Shown in pieces: positions 12,474-23,098 of a DNA stretch of 64,000 nt. The notes beneath the pieces were generated by a model. The model ran no database searches. It was not told where the DNA came from and saw nothing but the letters and a program-made list of their open reading frames with translations. Position numbers and translations under genes: made by a program. Within the stretch, counting starts at the first letter, position 1. Each line of letters starts with the position of its first letter. Source of the DNA: Paralithodes platypus (Eukaryota; Arthropoda; Malacostraca; Decapoda; Lithodidae); the NCBI GenBank assembly GCA_032716605.1, contig CM064539.1, positions 3,442,825 through 3,506,824 on the forward strand, read 5' to 3'.

Positions 12474-12573
12474 NNNNNNNNNNNNNNNNNNNNNNNNNNN
12501 NNNNNNNNNNNNNNNNNNNNNNNNNNNNNNNNNNNNNNNNNNNNNNNNNNNNNNNNNNNNNNNNNNNNNNNNN
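12474..12573. other. Assembly gap, exactly 100 N
   Basis: One hundred consecutive N, the usual convention for a scaffold gap of unknown size. Sequence on the two sides need not be contiguous. Confidence 0.99.
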
Positions 12574-12579
12574 GTTGAA

Positions 12580-12706
12580 GGAAAGGAGAGAGGGAGAGAG
12601 AGAGAGAGAGAAAGAAAGAGAGAGAAACAGAAAGAGAGAGAGAGAGAGGAGGGGGGGGGGGTTGGATGCGGCAGATGGTGTAACAGATCATTACTCTAGG
12701 AGGGTA

Positions 12707-12746
<40 letters not shown>

Positions 12747-12756
12747 GTGGGTGAGA

Positions 12757-12790
<34 letters not shown>
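12580..12790 (+). repeat. GA microsatellite beside the gap
   Basis: Several long (GA)n runs at 12590-12650 and 12709-12790. They probably caused the neighbouring assembly break. Confidence 0.9.
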
Positions 12791-12792
<2 letters not shown>

Positions 12793-13148
12793 TCAGAGAC
12801 GGGATAACATCATTAACATGACGATGTTATTCCACCACTAACTCTCGCAAATTGGACAAGATGAGAGTAATCCTAAGGTGTGAGTGAGAGTGAGAGTGAG
12901 GAGCAAACATTACCATAACTATGACCCCCTTAAAATAAAAACTAAAAATTATCTCAGAGGGGAAAAAAATCACTTACTATGCTCTCTCTCTCCTCTCCTC
13001 TCCCTCCTTTCCTCCCCCCTGTTCGTAACAGTGTAATGACCATAATTACCACTTAGCAGGCAAATGAAAGGCAAATTTTGTGGGAAGGGAAGGGTTAGGC
13101 GTGAAAATAGGACACTGAGAAAGAAAAGAAAATAACAGAAAAAGTATT

Positions 13149-13250
13149 GTATGTATGTATGTATGTATGTATGCATGCATGTATGTATGTATGTATGCAT
13201 GTATGTATGTATGTATGCATGTATGCATGTATGTATGTATGTATGTATAT
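13149..13250 (+). repeat. ATGT/ATGC tetranucleotide microsatellite
   Basis: About 25 tandem copies of TATG with scattered T-to-C changes giving TATGCATG. The open Met-Tyr-Val-Cys frames across it are repeat artefacts. Confidence 0.95.
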
Positions 13251-13284
13251 ACTCTGGCACCTTCCCCAGTTTTCTCTTTTTTTT

Positions 13285-13386
13285 TTCTTTATTTTTTTTT
13301 ATGGGGGTGGCCGACTCGAGACAGAGCCCGAACAGTGACATCACAACACATCAGAAAAACAATACACAAAATCTCACACACACCTA
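13285..13386 (-). mobile_element. SINE-I 3' fragment
   Basis: Carries GGGGGTGGCCGACTCGAGAC, GACAGAGCCCGAACAG and CACACACACCTAGGT, matching the 3' third of SINE-I at 18159-18549 and 45611-45987. It lacks the GATA tail and stops at the same internal point as the 60438 copy. Confidence 0.6.
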
Positions 13387-13538
13387 GGTAAAAGTAGAAA
13401 AGGTAGGCTTTGAAAATATTTGTTGGAAATAATATTACGATGATGAGAAAAACATGCTACCTGTTTTAAATTATATTTCAGTTTGATTTAGCTGCATATA
13501 GTAAGAATATGTAGATTCTAAAGAAACTCTAAGAATGG

Positions 13539-14590
13539 AAACACCCTTCTTCCACCACCTCTTTTTCTTCCCACACCTCTCTTCCACCCCCACCTCTTTT
13601 TCTCCCCACACCCCTCTTCCACCACCCCCTCTTCTTCTTCCCACACCCCTCTTCCACCCCCTCTTCTTCTTCTTCCCACACCCTCTTCCACCCCCTCTTC
13701 TTCTCCCCACACCCCACTTTCACCCCCTCTTCTCCCCCCCCCCCACCTCCACCCCATCTTCTTCTTCTTCCCACACCCCTCTTCCACCCCCTCTTCTTCT
13801 CCCCACACCCCACTTCCACCCCCTCTTCTTCTTCTTCCCACCCCCCTCTTCCCCCCCCTCTTCTTCTTCCCACACCCAACTTCCCCCCCCTCTTCTTCTT
13901 CTTCCCACACCCCTCTTCCACCCCTCTTCTTCTTCTTCCCACACCCCTCTTCCACCCCCTCTTCTTCTTCTTCCCACACCCCTCTTCCACCCCTTCTTCT
14001 TCTTCTACCCACACCCCTCTTCCACTCCCTCTTCTTCTACCCACATCCCTCTTCCACCCCCTCTTCTTCTTCCCACACCCCTCTTCTACCCACACCCCTC
14101 TTCCACCCCTATTCTTCTCTCCACACCCCTCTTCCACCACATCTTCTTCTACCCACACCCTCTTCCACCCCATCTTCTTCTACCCACACCCCTCTTCCAC
14201 CCCTATTCTCCTCTCCACACTCCTCTTCCACCCCCTCTTCTTCTACCCCCACCTCTCTTCCACCCCATCTTCTTCTACCCACACCCCTCTTCCACCCCTC
14301 TTCTTCTTCCCACACCCCTCTTCCACCCCCTCTTCTTCCCACACCCCTCTTCCACCCCCTCTTCTTCTCTCCACACCCCTCTTCCACCCCCTCTTCTTCT
14401 ACCCACACCTCTCTTCCACCCCCTATTCTTCTTCCCACATCCCTCTTCCACCCCATCTTCTTCCTCCAAACCCCTCGTCCACCCCCTCTTCTTCTTCCCA
14501 CACCCCTCTTCCTCCCCCTCTTCTTCTCCCCACCCCCCTCTTCTTCTTCCCCCCCCCCTTTCCCCCCCACCTCTTTTTCTCTCACCCCAC
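13539..14590 (+). repeat. Pyrimidine-rich minisatellite
   Basis: Tandem units of about 25-30 bp built from CTTCTTCTTCCCACACC and CCTCTTCCACCCC. Not one G occurs on this strand from 13539 to 14476 (938 nt). The homopurine/homopyrimidine bias makes triplex (H-DNA) formation plausible. Long open frames on both strands follow from the period and composition and are not genes. CCCT-type repeats continue to about 14700. Confidence 0.92.
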
Positions 14591-14865
14591 CCCACCCTCT
14601 CCTCTTCTTCCAACACCTCTCCTCCAGGCCAACCCCTCTCCCCCCTCTTCCCCCAACTTACCCCCTGCCCCTCCCCTCCCTCCCTCCCTCCCTCCCTCCC
14701 CTCCATCACTTTCTCAAACTTTTCACCTTTCCGGCCTTCCTTTCCGGGTCACTTTTTACCACTCGCCCCAGCCAACAACAACAAACTTCTAGTCCTTATA
14801 TGTTCAACACCTCCAATCTGCTTTCTTTTGCCTACTTTTTCTTACTTATAAACTTAATGGGCTGG

Positions 14866-15240
14866 TGAGGTCTCAGTGTTGACTTTCAGGTTACAAAGGT
14901 ACCATTATATCAGCGAGGTGATTAACCCCCGCAGTTGCAGGCACGACCCCTTTCTCGCGAGGACAGAGTCCACCTGGCCAGGCTGAGATGCGGACACCAT
15001 CCAGCTCTTCTGAGCTATCAGAAGAGACTGGATGACTCCGTCGTCGACACCTGCCCGGGATGTAACACAGCACCCCATACCATTAAACACATCATAGAAG
15101 ACTGCATTTCACACAAATCACTTACGCCAACAACACAATCTACACTCCTTGAGAGCTCTGTGGGAAAGCCCGACCATGGCCATGGCCTTCCTTAGGGACT
15201 CGGGGCTGTTCGGCCAGGCAGCTTAGGGAATGACAACAAC
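14866..15240 (+). pseudogene. LINE 3' end with C-terminal zinc-binding segment
   Basis: The open stretch 14935-15195 encodes LSREDRVHLARLRCGHHPAL, then a Cys/His cluster CPGCNTAPHTIKHIIEDC. This pattern (RxxLxxLRxG...CPxC...HxxxH...C) closes the ORF of I/R1/jockey-like LINEs after the RNase H or linker region. A frameshift follows; in the other frame FLRDSGL continues the family pattern. It is 5' truncated, so the clade is uncertain. Confidence 0.7.
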
Positions 15241-15289
15241 CGGCGACGCCTTTATAAATTTATTCCAGCTATATTTAAACGATTGTGTG

Positions 15290-15432
15290 CAGTTCTGTGG
15301 TAGTAAAATGGTTAAGTGAGATAGTTCGAAGCCTGTTAATTGATCGAGGCACTTTTTAATCTGAATAAAATCGTCTAATAGTAGCCAGAGTAAAGTTTAA
15401 AAGACATCGCCGGTACAAAAAGGTTTAACCCT
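15290..15432. mobile_element. TTAA-D MITE right half
   Basis: Contains TTAAGTGAGATAGTTCGAAG, CTGAATAAAATCGTCTAATA, AGCCAGA and CATCGCCGGTAC. The left half is missing. Confidence 0.65.
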
Positions 15433-15496
15433 TTTCGACCACTGAAGTCCCTGAAACATCATGACACCCACCCTACCCTCGTTCTTGAGCAGGGAG

Positions 15497-15710
15497 TACG
15501 GTCGCGCTAATAAGTCATGTTCCAGCTGTCATTACGTTTGGCTTGTTCTGTGCTGTATTAATGTCTGTCAGATGTTGAATAGTGTGGGTAAGTGTAGGAA
15601 GTTGTTTGTATATTTCACTAGATATGAAGAAATGAAGCTTTGATATTGCCGATACCAATTATTGATCAAAACATACTTGGTGCCGAATATTACTTATTAG
15701 CGCGACTGTA
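15497..15710 (-). mobile_element. TA-C Tc1/mariner-like MITE, copy 1
   Basis: Bounded by TACGGTCGCGCTAATAAGTC and CTTATTAGCGCGACTGTA, an inverted pair flanked by TA on both sides as in Tc1/mariner insertions. Interior text (GTCATTACGTTTGGCTTG, GTCTGTCAGATGTTGAATA) matches the other copies in reverse. Confidence 0.85.
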
Positions 15711-15774
15711 CATGGTGGTAAAAATGCATTAGTAACATGGAAGTTTAACATCCTTTGTTAGTCTGTATTAGTAT

Positions 15775-16240
15775 ATGATTAGGTTTAGGTATCGCATCAT
15801 TAACTCCCGTCCACTCACCGACTCTCTGCAATCTCTCTCTCTCTTCGTCGCAATGTTTCATCTCTTTCGCTATTCTATCGCTACTACAATAATCAGTGTT
15901 CCTCAGAGCCCTCTCAGTGCCTGCCACCTCCTCCACGTAGAGTACGTAGTACCCGTTTCGCAACACAATCCCACCCCTACTTTGTACAACTCTCCAACTC
16001 AAGAGTGAAACGCTATTCCCAATCATGCTTCTATTCAACAGCTGAGCTCTGGAATTCTCTCTCTCCCTGAATACATATTTCCCTCATCCTATGACTTAAA
16101 TTGTTTCAAACTCCATGTGTCCAGACATTTTGGCTCGAACGTTCCTTGATTTTGGCCCTGTCACTCTTTCAACTCTGGGGGAGGCACCCGATACAGGTAG
16201 ATCTGCCTTTTGTCTCCCTCACTCACATAGCAAAAAAAAA
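15775..16240 (+). pseudogene. LINE-G 3' end, copy 1
   Basis: Shattered LINE C-terminus with SRPLTDSLQSLSL, YRYY-like and LYNSPTQE traces, then the 3' UTR (CTGGGGGAGGCACCC, CTGCCTTTTGTCTCCCTCAC) and an A-rich tail at about 16228. It parallels 23450-24085 over its whole length. The 5' end is truncated. Confidence 0.75.
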
Positions 16241-16264
16241 AACAAAAAAAAAAAAAAAAAACCC

Positions 16265-16312
16265 GGTATATTTATATATATATATATATATACCGGTATA
16301 TATATATATAAC
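16265..16312 (+). repeat. TA dinucleotide tract
   Basis: Two TATATA runs separated by ACCGG, directly behind the A-rich LINE-G tail. Confidence 0.85.
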
Positions 16313-16442
16313 CCTGACAAAATAACATAATAAAACACTATAACGTAAAGGACGATAAAGGTGAATCGTATATCATGTTAGTAAGTGGAGCAACGTATAA
16401 TAGTGGAGGGTCATAAAGGGAGATAAATGGGGTAAGACATAA

Positions 16443-16815
16443 TTCAAGGGAGCCCACCTCGCTTTTTGTCTCTTTCTCTCCCTCTCTCTTTGGCTTGTAT
16501 CCATTCGGCCCCATTCAGCCTACTGTTTTAAGACGTTTACCCCCATCCAGGTGTCAATATTTTCCAGCATATATAAATTTTTGTTTTGACAGCAAGCTAA
16601 ATTTGTAAATATTTCGATAGAAAAATTTCTCCGGCGAAGCCGGATTTCTCCATACAATGCTGGCTCGCTATCGCTCGCCAGGAAGAAATCGACACCTGGA
16701 TGGGGATAAACGTCTTAAAACAGTTGGCTGAATGGGGCCAAATGGATACAAACCAGGGAAAGAGAGAAAAGGATAGAAAGATAAAAAAAAAAAAAAACGG
16801 TGACCCAAAGGAAAA
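16443..16815 (+). mobile_element. TTAA-B foldback MITE, copy 1
   Basis: Left arm CATTCGGCCCCATTCAGCCT through CCCCCATCCAGGTGTC. Right arm is its reverse complement (CACCTGGATGGGG through GAATGGGGCCAAATGGATAC). The central hairpin TCCGGCGAAGCCGGA and GATAGAAAAAT are present. The terminal TTAA has decayed to TCAA at the left. Confidence 0.85.
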
Positions 16816-16974
16816 AGATCAACCATCGCCCCTCGGAGTAGAGGAAACGGCGCTGAGAGGATTATGTTCCTGTATGAGTGATAATTAAATTGTAAAATAA
16901 TATATAAATAAAGTAGACGTGCCGTTTTGCCCAAAATCAAAACGGAATACCCAACTCTGCGATGGGTTACCATA

Positions 16975-17690
16975 CTAATACCATCATCAATCACAATCAA
17001 CATAATCACTACTACTGTCATCATCACTACAACTGCCATCATCACTACAACTGCCACAATCATCACGAGTACTGTCATCATCACCATTACTATGATCATC
17101 ATCACTACTACAATTACAATTATCACTACTACTCTCACCATAATCACTGTCCATTGTCACTAGCATCTTAATCACTACTATCATCATTGATACTACAACT
17201 ATCAACCATCATTACTAATATCATCACCACCATCTTACAATCATCATTACTACTGTTAACATCATCACTACTACTATAACCATCATCATTACTACTGTCA
17301 CAAATATTACCATAATTTATTCTACTGTCACCATCATCACTACTACTGCCATCATCACCATTACTATGAACTTCATCACCACAACTATCATCATCACTAC
17401 AAATTTCACCATCCTCACTACTACTCACCATCATCACTAATACTCACACCATCGTCACTACCATCATCACTACTGTCATTATTATCACTACAACTATCAT
17501 CATTATTTGTCACCATCATCACTACTATTATGACCATCATTACTACTACTGTCACCATCATATCTACTACTGTCATCATCATCAATACAACTACAACCAT
17601 CATCACTACAATTATCACCATTATCACTACTATCACCATGAATCCAAATATTACTACCATCACTTCTAATGCCAACTAAACTAACTTAAC
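16975..17690 (+). repeat. ATC/ACT trinucleotide-rich array
   Basis: About 700 bp of imperfect CATCATCACTACTACT and CACCATCATC repeats, nearly G-free on this strand. Asp/Ser/Val-rich frames across it are artefacts. Confidence 0.9.
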
Positions 17691-17768
17691 CTAGCAAATG
17701 CATAGCGAGATGTTTTCGCTCCCAGAACGAATGCGTTCTTAGTGTGTGTCACACAATAAGAACGCCAT

Positions 17769-17772
<4 letters not shown>

Positions 17773-17801
<29 letters not shown>
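17773..17801 (+). repeat. Poly-G tract of 29
   Basis: Twenty-nine consecutive G, followed by another 9-G run at about 17814. The length is probably not reliable in the assembly. Confidence 0.85.
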
Positions 17802-17803
<2 letters not shown>

Positions 17804-17824
17804 TCCGGGAGATGGGGGGGGGGG

Positions 17825-18060
17825 CAAAACCATATTTTGGACCTAAAATCATAACTATTGCATAAATTCAAAAAACAAAATTTGACTGACTTTTGCATTC
17901 ACGCAACAAATGTTCGTGTGAAATTTGGTGAAAATCCGTCCAACGGTCTAGGAGGAGTTCCGAGACAGACGGACGCCGACGACGCCGACGACGACAACGA
18001 CGACGACGACAGACATTTTTTGTGTGGTACCCACTATACGGGGGGGGCGATACCAAACTC
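17825..18060 (+). mobile_element. RTE-like retroposon 3' end with GAC repeat
   Basis: GTGAAATTTGGTGAAAATCC then GTCCAACGGTCTAGGAGGAG resembles the conserved 3' end of RTE-type LINEs and the SINEs they mobilise. A (GAC)n stretch follows at 17966-18012. Assignment is by recollection of that motif only. Confidence 0.4.
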
Positions 18061-18158
18061 TTCTTACTCAGAGTTGATAAAATACATAATGCCTTCCACT
18101 GCTTCTCTTACTGTTATGTAAAATTAAAGACAAATAAAACGGCAATGTTAACACTAAT

Positions 18159-18549
18159 CTATCTATCTATCTATTTACTCAGACCAACCCCCACTTTTCC
18201 TCTTTTTTTTTTTAGAGGTGGCTGACTCAAGACAGAGCAAAAATAGGGACAACACAAAACACAACAGAAAACGATGAACACACAAAAACAAAATACAAAT
18301 TCACACACATCTAGGTCATCCAGGAGAAGACCCAGAGACCAGGGTCACCAAGGTCCCTCCTGTGCTCCCCCGGCCCCCGACCACCCGGAGAGGTTCCGAT
18401 CTCGGCAGGCAGACATGCAGCGGAGCCGAAGCCACAAGCCCGCCCACCACACTTACAGGCGCACCCTTCATATTAATTGTCTCCCCGGGCCAGGGCGCCT
18501 GATGGACTATTATCTAGTCCAACTTGCTCCCGACCCCTTCCCCCAAATG
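18159..18549 (-). mobile_element. SINE-I, full-length copy with target duplication
   Basis: On the minus strand it runs from CTTGGTGACCCTGG-type text to a tail of GATA repeats (seen here as CTATCTATCTAT at 18159-18173). It is flanked by ACTAAT at 18153-18158 and 18550-18555, a target-site duplication. The 5' limit (GGGGTCGGGAGCAAGTTGGA reading inward) is shared with the copy at 45611-45987. About 390 bp, without a convincing ORF. Confidence 0.8.
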
Positions 18550-18561
18550 ACTAATAATGAT

Positions 18562-18612
18562 TTAAATAATGATGATGATGATGATGTTGATGATGATAAT
18601 TATAATAATAAC
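18562..18612 (+). repeat. GAT/AAT microsatellite
   Basis: GATGATGATGATGATG followed by AATAATAAC-type repeats adjoining SINE-I. Confidence 0.8.
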
Positions 18613-18799
18613 AATATTTGAAGTGCCATATTATTAACCCAGCAACTGCGACAATCCTCTCGAGAGTATTTACTGGTGGGCTGCGACGTTCCTCTCGGAA
18701 GAAGAGATGTCAAACACGTACCAAAACACCCCCAATAACAAAAACAACAAGTGTGACTGTCAGGGTTATAGGGGTGAAAATCCAATGACATATACCGCC

Positions 18800-18905
18800 C
18801 CCCATCTTGCCTTTGTGTTTTGTGTTTGTGTTCGTTGTTTTCTGTTGTGATTTGTGTTGTCCCCGTTCTTGCTCTGGCTTGAGTCGGCCACCCCCAAAAA
18901 AATAT
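18800..18905 (+). mobile_element. SINE-I 3' fragment
   Basis: GTTGTCCCCGTTCTTGCTC, TGGCTTGAGTCGGCCACCCC match the SINE-I 3' part in the sense orientation. There is no GATA tail. Confidence 0.6.
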
Positions 18906-19160
18906 TTTACTATAATTTCCTTCAGGATTGATGACCATACGAATTATGACTAAACAATCATATATACTGTACACCAATATATGTATTATTAAGCATAACC
19001 AAATAGTTTCTTAGAATTTGCCAATGAACATACAGTACTGATTCCATATAAATATAGCAAACATCAGTGAAGTATTGTCTCCTGTGTGTTCAATGCAGAT
19101 TCAATTGATGTTTCAACATAATTATATGCTCTAGACTTTACCTAAATCTACTCTACTCTA
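18906..19160. other. No gene seen
   Basis: AT-rich sequence without recognisable coding or repeat structure. Confidence 0.35.
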
Positions 19161-19162
19161 CT

Positions 19163-19380
19163 ATAGGTAGCATCAACGAACTTGACAATAATCTTGACCC
19201 CTTAACTTCTCATAACTCAAAAGGACCTAAAGCAAACTGACTGTAAATATCCACATCTATTTCCTGGTGGGCTCTTCCCAAATGATAGACATTTCAGCTC
19301 GATTGCTTTCATTCATTTTGAACTATGATAAGTTAAGGGGTCAAGATTATTGTCAAGTTCTTTGGCGCTACCTATAACCC
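19163..19380. mobile_element. F foldback MITE, copy 1 (one internal unit)
   Basis: Ends ACTATAGGTAGC and GCTACCTATA. The adjacent arms GAACTTGACAATAATCTTGA and TCAAGATTATTGTCAAGTTC are perfect reverse complements. The middle has one CATTTGGGAAGAGCCCACC-type unit, here in reverse. The TA-type boundary is inferred. Confidence 0.8.
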
Positions 19381-19542
19381 TCCGATTTTCTCTGTTTAAC
19401 ATTTCTAAAACTCCGTCAATCTCCACTACAATCCCCACGTCGTCGTCGTCCTCCATCAGCCATCTCGAATTCCCTGGGCAGATATGCAGCTAATGGGTCT
19501 GTGTTTACGTTGGCTCCGTGTGTGGCTCTTATACCGAACCCT

Positions 19543-19757
19543 CTTAAGCCTAATCACACGAGAGCTTTTATAGTCAACATTCGATCATCAACATTTTTAT
19601 GGCAACATTTCTGGACTATTTTGCACTGGTATCGGAAGCTATACTGATGTCAGATCAATTTAGGTAACCGAAATATTGTAAATGTTGACCTCATAAGCTG
19701 CCAGACCAGTGTGGATGGGATGTTGAGGGAAACAGTGCTTGTGTGATACCGGCCTTT
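19543..19757 (-). mobile_element. TTAA-K MITE, copy 1
   Basis: TTAAGCCTAATCACACGAGA at one end, GTGTGATACCGGCCTTTCAG at the other. Interior ATCATCAACATTT and AGCTGCCAGACCAGTG match the copies at 21810 and 31968. The right TTAA is mutated. Confidence 0.8.
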
Positions 19758-19864
19758 CAGTCACCCATCACCTCAAACAGTGCTGCCATTTACGGATTTT
19801 ACTCTGCTAGCACGGACAGCAATATGAGCATCGATGGCTTTAAAGGAGACATCACTCATCATTA

Positions 19865-20184
19865 TTAACCCGTACTGTGCCAGAGGGTATTACTATAAAT
19901 GTAACTTCCAGTACCAAGCATTGTGGCCAAAATAGCTTCAAAGTCGAGAGAGAGCATCCTCTCACCCCGAAAGCTGGACGAGTACTGAGCCAGCTCGCCC
20001 GTGGGACCTTAGATACACTCTAAGAAGTGTTGCCAAGGCCTCAAAGCAGTGTTTACAAGTCATGGTGCCAGGTACAGCTCGGTACAAGGACCGATTATTA
20101 CTGACGTACGTCGTACGGCGCTGGTACTGTCGAGTTACTCTTTTACTGTCGGCCATTGTACATCGCTGGTACAGTAAGGGTTAA
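19865..20184 (+). mobile_element. TTAA-J MITE, copy 1
   Basis: Complete element: TTAACCCGTACTGTGCCAGA to TCGCTGGTACAGTAAGGGTT plus AA. The interior has AGAAGTGTTGCCAAGG and GACTGTCGGCC-type words. Its right-end tetranucleotide TTAA is also the first TTAA of the next element. Confidence 0.85.
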
Positions 20185-20539
20185 GGGAGCCCACCTCACT
20201 TTTTTTTTCTTTTTCTCTCCCTCTCTCTTAGGCTTGTATCCATTCGGCCCCATTCAGCCTACTGTTGTAAGACGTTTACCCCCATCCAGGTGTCAATATT
20301 TTTATGGCGAGCGGTTGCAAGCCAGCATATATATATATTTTTTTTGACAGCAAGCTAAATTTGTAAAAATGTTATAGAAAAATGTCTCCATACAATGCTG
20401 GCTCACTATCGCTCGCTAGGAAGAAATCGACACCTGGATGGGGATAAACGTCTTAAAACAGTAGGCTGAATGGGGCCGAATGGATACAAGTCATGGAAAG
20501 AGTGAAAAGGAGAGAAAAAAGGCAGGTGACCCCCCCTAA
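20181..20539 (+). mobile_element. TTAA-B foldback MITE, copy 2
   Basis: TTAAGGGAGCCCACC at the left, AGGTGACCCCCCCTAA at the right, with both long arms present. The central hairpin is deleted to TGTCTCCATACAATG. It shares 20181-20184 with TTAA-J. Confidence 0.9.
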
Positions 20540-20629
20540 CGTAATCAATGTTCCTCACTCTTGTTACTTATAGAATAACGGAGGTAATTATATGTGACAT
20601 AAATGACACTTACATACTATAGAAAAGAA

Positions 20630-20661
20630 AAATATATATATATACTGTATAATAATATATA

Positions 20662-20709
<48 letters not shown>

Positions 20710-20710
20710 C
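20630..20710 (+). repeat. TA dinucleotide tract
   Basis: Long (TA)n with ACTG interruptions, just upstream of a LINE-G tail. Confidence 0.9.
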
Positions 20711-20744
20711 CATATGCATTGTATTGTCAATAATAACATGCATA

Positions 20745-20885
20745 GTATGACTTAAATTACTGCAAACTCCGTGAGTCCAGGCATTTTGGCCCTGTCACTC
20801 TTTTTAACTCTGGGGGAGGTACTCGTCACAGGTAGTTTTGCCTTTTGTCTCCCTCATTAACACAGAACAAAAAAAAGGTTAGTAT
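20745..20885 (+). mobile_element. LINE-G 3' tail, short copy
   Basis: Contains AAACTCCGTGAGTCCAGGCA, CTCTGGGGGAGGTACTCG and TGCCTTTTGTCTCCCTCAT, then an A-rich end. 5' truncated. Confidence 0.75.
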
Positions 20886-20990
20886 AAATAAAAACTCTCT
20901 ATACTTACTCACGCTCTGGAAATATATCTTCATCATTTCCTCTTTCCAATATTCCTCGCTGCTTCAAACGCTCTTCAGGTCTTAACGATA

Positions 20991-21340
20991 TTAAGGGAGC
21001 CCACCTCTTTTTTTTCTCTCTCTCCCTCTCTCTTCGGCTTGTATCCATTCGGCCCCATTCAGCCTACTGTTTTAAGACGTTTACCCCCATCCAGGTGTCA
21101 ATATTTTCTTGGTGAGCGGTAGCGAGCCAGCATATATATATTTGTGTTTTGACAGCAAGCTAAATTTGTACATTTTTTGATAGAAAAATCTCTCCGGCAA
21201 AGCCGGATTTCTCCATATAATGCTGTCTCGCTGTCGCTCGCCAGGAAGAAATCGACACCTAGATGGGGATAAACGTCTTAAATAATCGTTGGCTGAATGG
21301 GGCCGAATGGATACAAGCCAGGGAAAGAGAGAAAAGGACA
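20991..21340 (+). mobile_element. TTAA-B foldback MITE, copy 3, right end lost
   Basis: TTAAGGGAGCCCACCTC start, both arms and hairpin (TCCGGCAAAGCCGGA) present. It stops after AGAGAAAAGGAC where a TTAA-J fragment takes over. Confidence 0.85.
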
Positions 21341-21649
21341 ATGTACCAGCGACGTACAATGGCCGACGGTAAGAAAGTCACTCGCCAGTACCAGCGCCGA
21401 ACGATGTCCGTCAGTAATATTCAGTCCTTGTACTGAGCGGTACCAGGCAATATGACTTGTAAACACTGCAGTGAGACCTTGGCAACACTTCTCAGAGTGT
21501 ATCCCAGGTCCCATGGGTAGGCTGGCTCAATACTTGTCCAGCTTTCGGGGGAGAGGTTGCGCTCTCTCATCTTTGAAGCCATTTTGGCCACAATGCTTGG
21601 TACTGGAGGGTACATTTATAGTAATACCCTCTGGTGCAGTAAGAGTTAA
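21339..21649 (-). mobile_element. TTAA-J MITE, copy 2
   Basis: Reverse orientation: ATGTACCAGCGACGTACAAT to GGTGCAGTAAGAGTTAA. Only the right TTAA survives. Confidence 0.8.
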
Positions 21650-21809
21650 CCATATTGTACTATGCATCAGAATAAGAATACATTTCTGGTAGGTTAGCTT
21701 GAATACACTTTAATATTAGTGTCCATGTCACGCACCCTGCAATATCTCTGCGGTAGAAACTCGAACAGACCTGGACAGAATTTCCAAAGGTAAACTTGAA
21801 GCAACGCAT

Positions 21810-22023
21810 TTAAGCCAGTGTCACACGAACGTTTTTTCCGTCAATTTTTCAGGAGCAAGTTTTTTGGGGTGATATGGGATATTTTTGCATTGGAATCGGA
21901 AACTAGGTCGAAGGTAGATTATGTTAGGTAGTTTAATTCTTATGGAACTTGTATTTTGAAGCTGCCAGACCACAATTGCCAGTAAAAATTGAAGGAAAAA
22001 TCGCTCGTGTGACACCGCCTTAA
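21810..22023 (+). mobile_element. TTAA-K MITE, copy 2, with empty sites nearby
   Basis: TTAAGCCAGTGTCACACGAA to CGTGTGACACCGCCTTAA, inserted in repeat N. The other two N copies read across this point without it (GCAACGCACAAGCTTGC, GCCACGCCTAAGCTTAC). The insertion boundary and TTAA target are therefore directly visible. Confidence 0.92.
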
Positions 22024-22042
22024 GCTTGCAATAAGTCAACTT

Positions 22043-22335
22043 TGATCTCTAGGTTGTATCCATTCGGCCCCATTCAGCCAACTGTTTTAAGACGTTTATC
22101 ACCATCCAGGTGTCGGTTTCTTCCTGGCGAGCGAAAGCGAGCCAGCATTGTATGGAGAAATCCGGCTTCGCTGGAGACATCTTTCTATCGAAAAATGTAC
22201 AAATTTAGCTTGCTGTCAAAACAAAAATGTATATATGCTGGCTCGCTACCGCTCGCCAGGAAAATATTGACACCTGGATGGGAATAAACGTCTTAGAACA
22301 GTAGGCTGAATGGGGCCGAATGGATACAAGCCAAT
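22043..22335 (+). mobile_element. TTAA-B foldback MITE, copy 4
   Basis: Core foldback only (GTTGTATCCATTCGGCCCC to GGATACAAGCCA). Both outer ends are missing. The hairpin reads TCCGGCTTCGCTGGA with one mismatch. Confidence 0.8.
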
Positions 22336-22537
22336 CTGCAATATATCTGCGGTAGAAACTCGAACAGACCTAGACAGAATTTCCAAAGGTAAACTTGAAG
22401 CAACGCACAAGCTTGCAATAAGTCAACTTTGCAGTAACTCACTGCAACAATTTCCATCACAGCAACTCCATGATATAAGTTTGAGGCTTCCAACACCAAG
22501 CGGCCAGGTGTTGGGGCTGCTGCTGTTACTGTTGCCT

Positions 22538-22558
22538 TTAAGGGAGCCCACCTCGTTG

Positions 22559-22626
<68 letters not shown>

Positions 22627-22893
22627 CTTGTATCCATTCGGCTCCATTCAGCCTCCCCATCCAGGTGTCGATTTCTTCCTGGCGAGCGATAGCAAGCCAG
22701 CATTGTATGGAGAAATGCGGCTTCGCCGGAAACATTTTTCTATCGAAAAATGTACAAATTTAGCTTGCTGTCAAAACAAAAATATATATATGCTGGCTCG
22801 CTACCGCTCGCCAGAAAAATATTGACACTTGGATGGGGGTAAACGTCTTAGAACAATAAGCTGAATGGCTGAATGGGGCCGAATAGACACAAG
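22538..22893 (+). mobile_element. TTAA-B foldback MITE, copy 5
   Basis: TTAAGGGAGCCCACCTCG start, then an expanded (TC)n tract at 22562-22623, both arms, and hairpin GCGGCTTCGCCGG. The right outer end is missing. Confidence 0.85.
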
Positions 22894-23098
22894 CCAATCT
22901 GCAATACCCCTGCGGTAGAAACTCGAACAGACCTGGACAGAATTTCCAATGGTAAACTTGAAGCCACGCCTAAGCTTACAATAAATCAACTTTGCAGTAA
23001 CTCATTGCAACAATTTCCATCACAGCAACTCCATGATAACTTTGAGGCCTCCAACACCAAGCGACCAGGTGTTGGGGCTGTTGGTGTTACTGTTTCCT

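Noticed and set aside
12422..12754. Open frames crossing the N gap
   Set aside because: Translation through 100 unknown bases is meaningless.
13535..14851. 438-codon Pro/Ser/His-rich frame and several Gly/Glu/Arg-rich frames on the other strand
   Set aside because: They follow from a G-free CCTCTTC repeat; no unique protein sequence and no gene context.
16668..17147. 159-codon Met/Val/Ile-rich minus-strand frame
   Set aside because: It spans the ATC/ACT repeat and a TTAA-B element; composition explains it.
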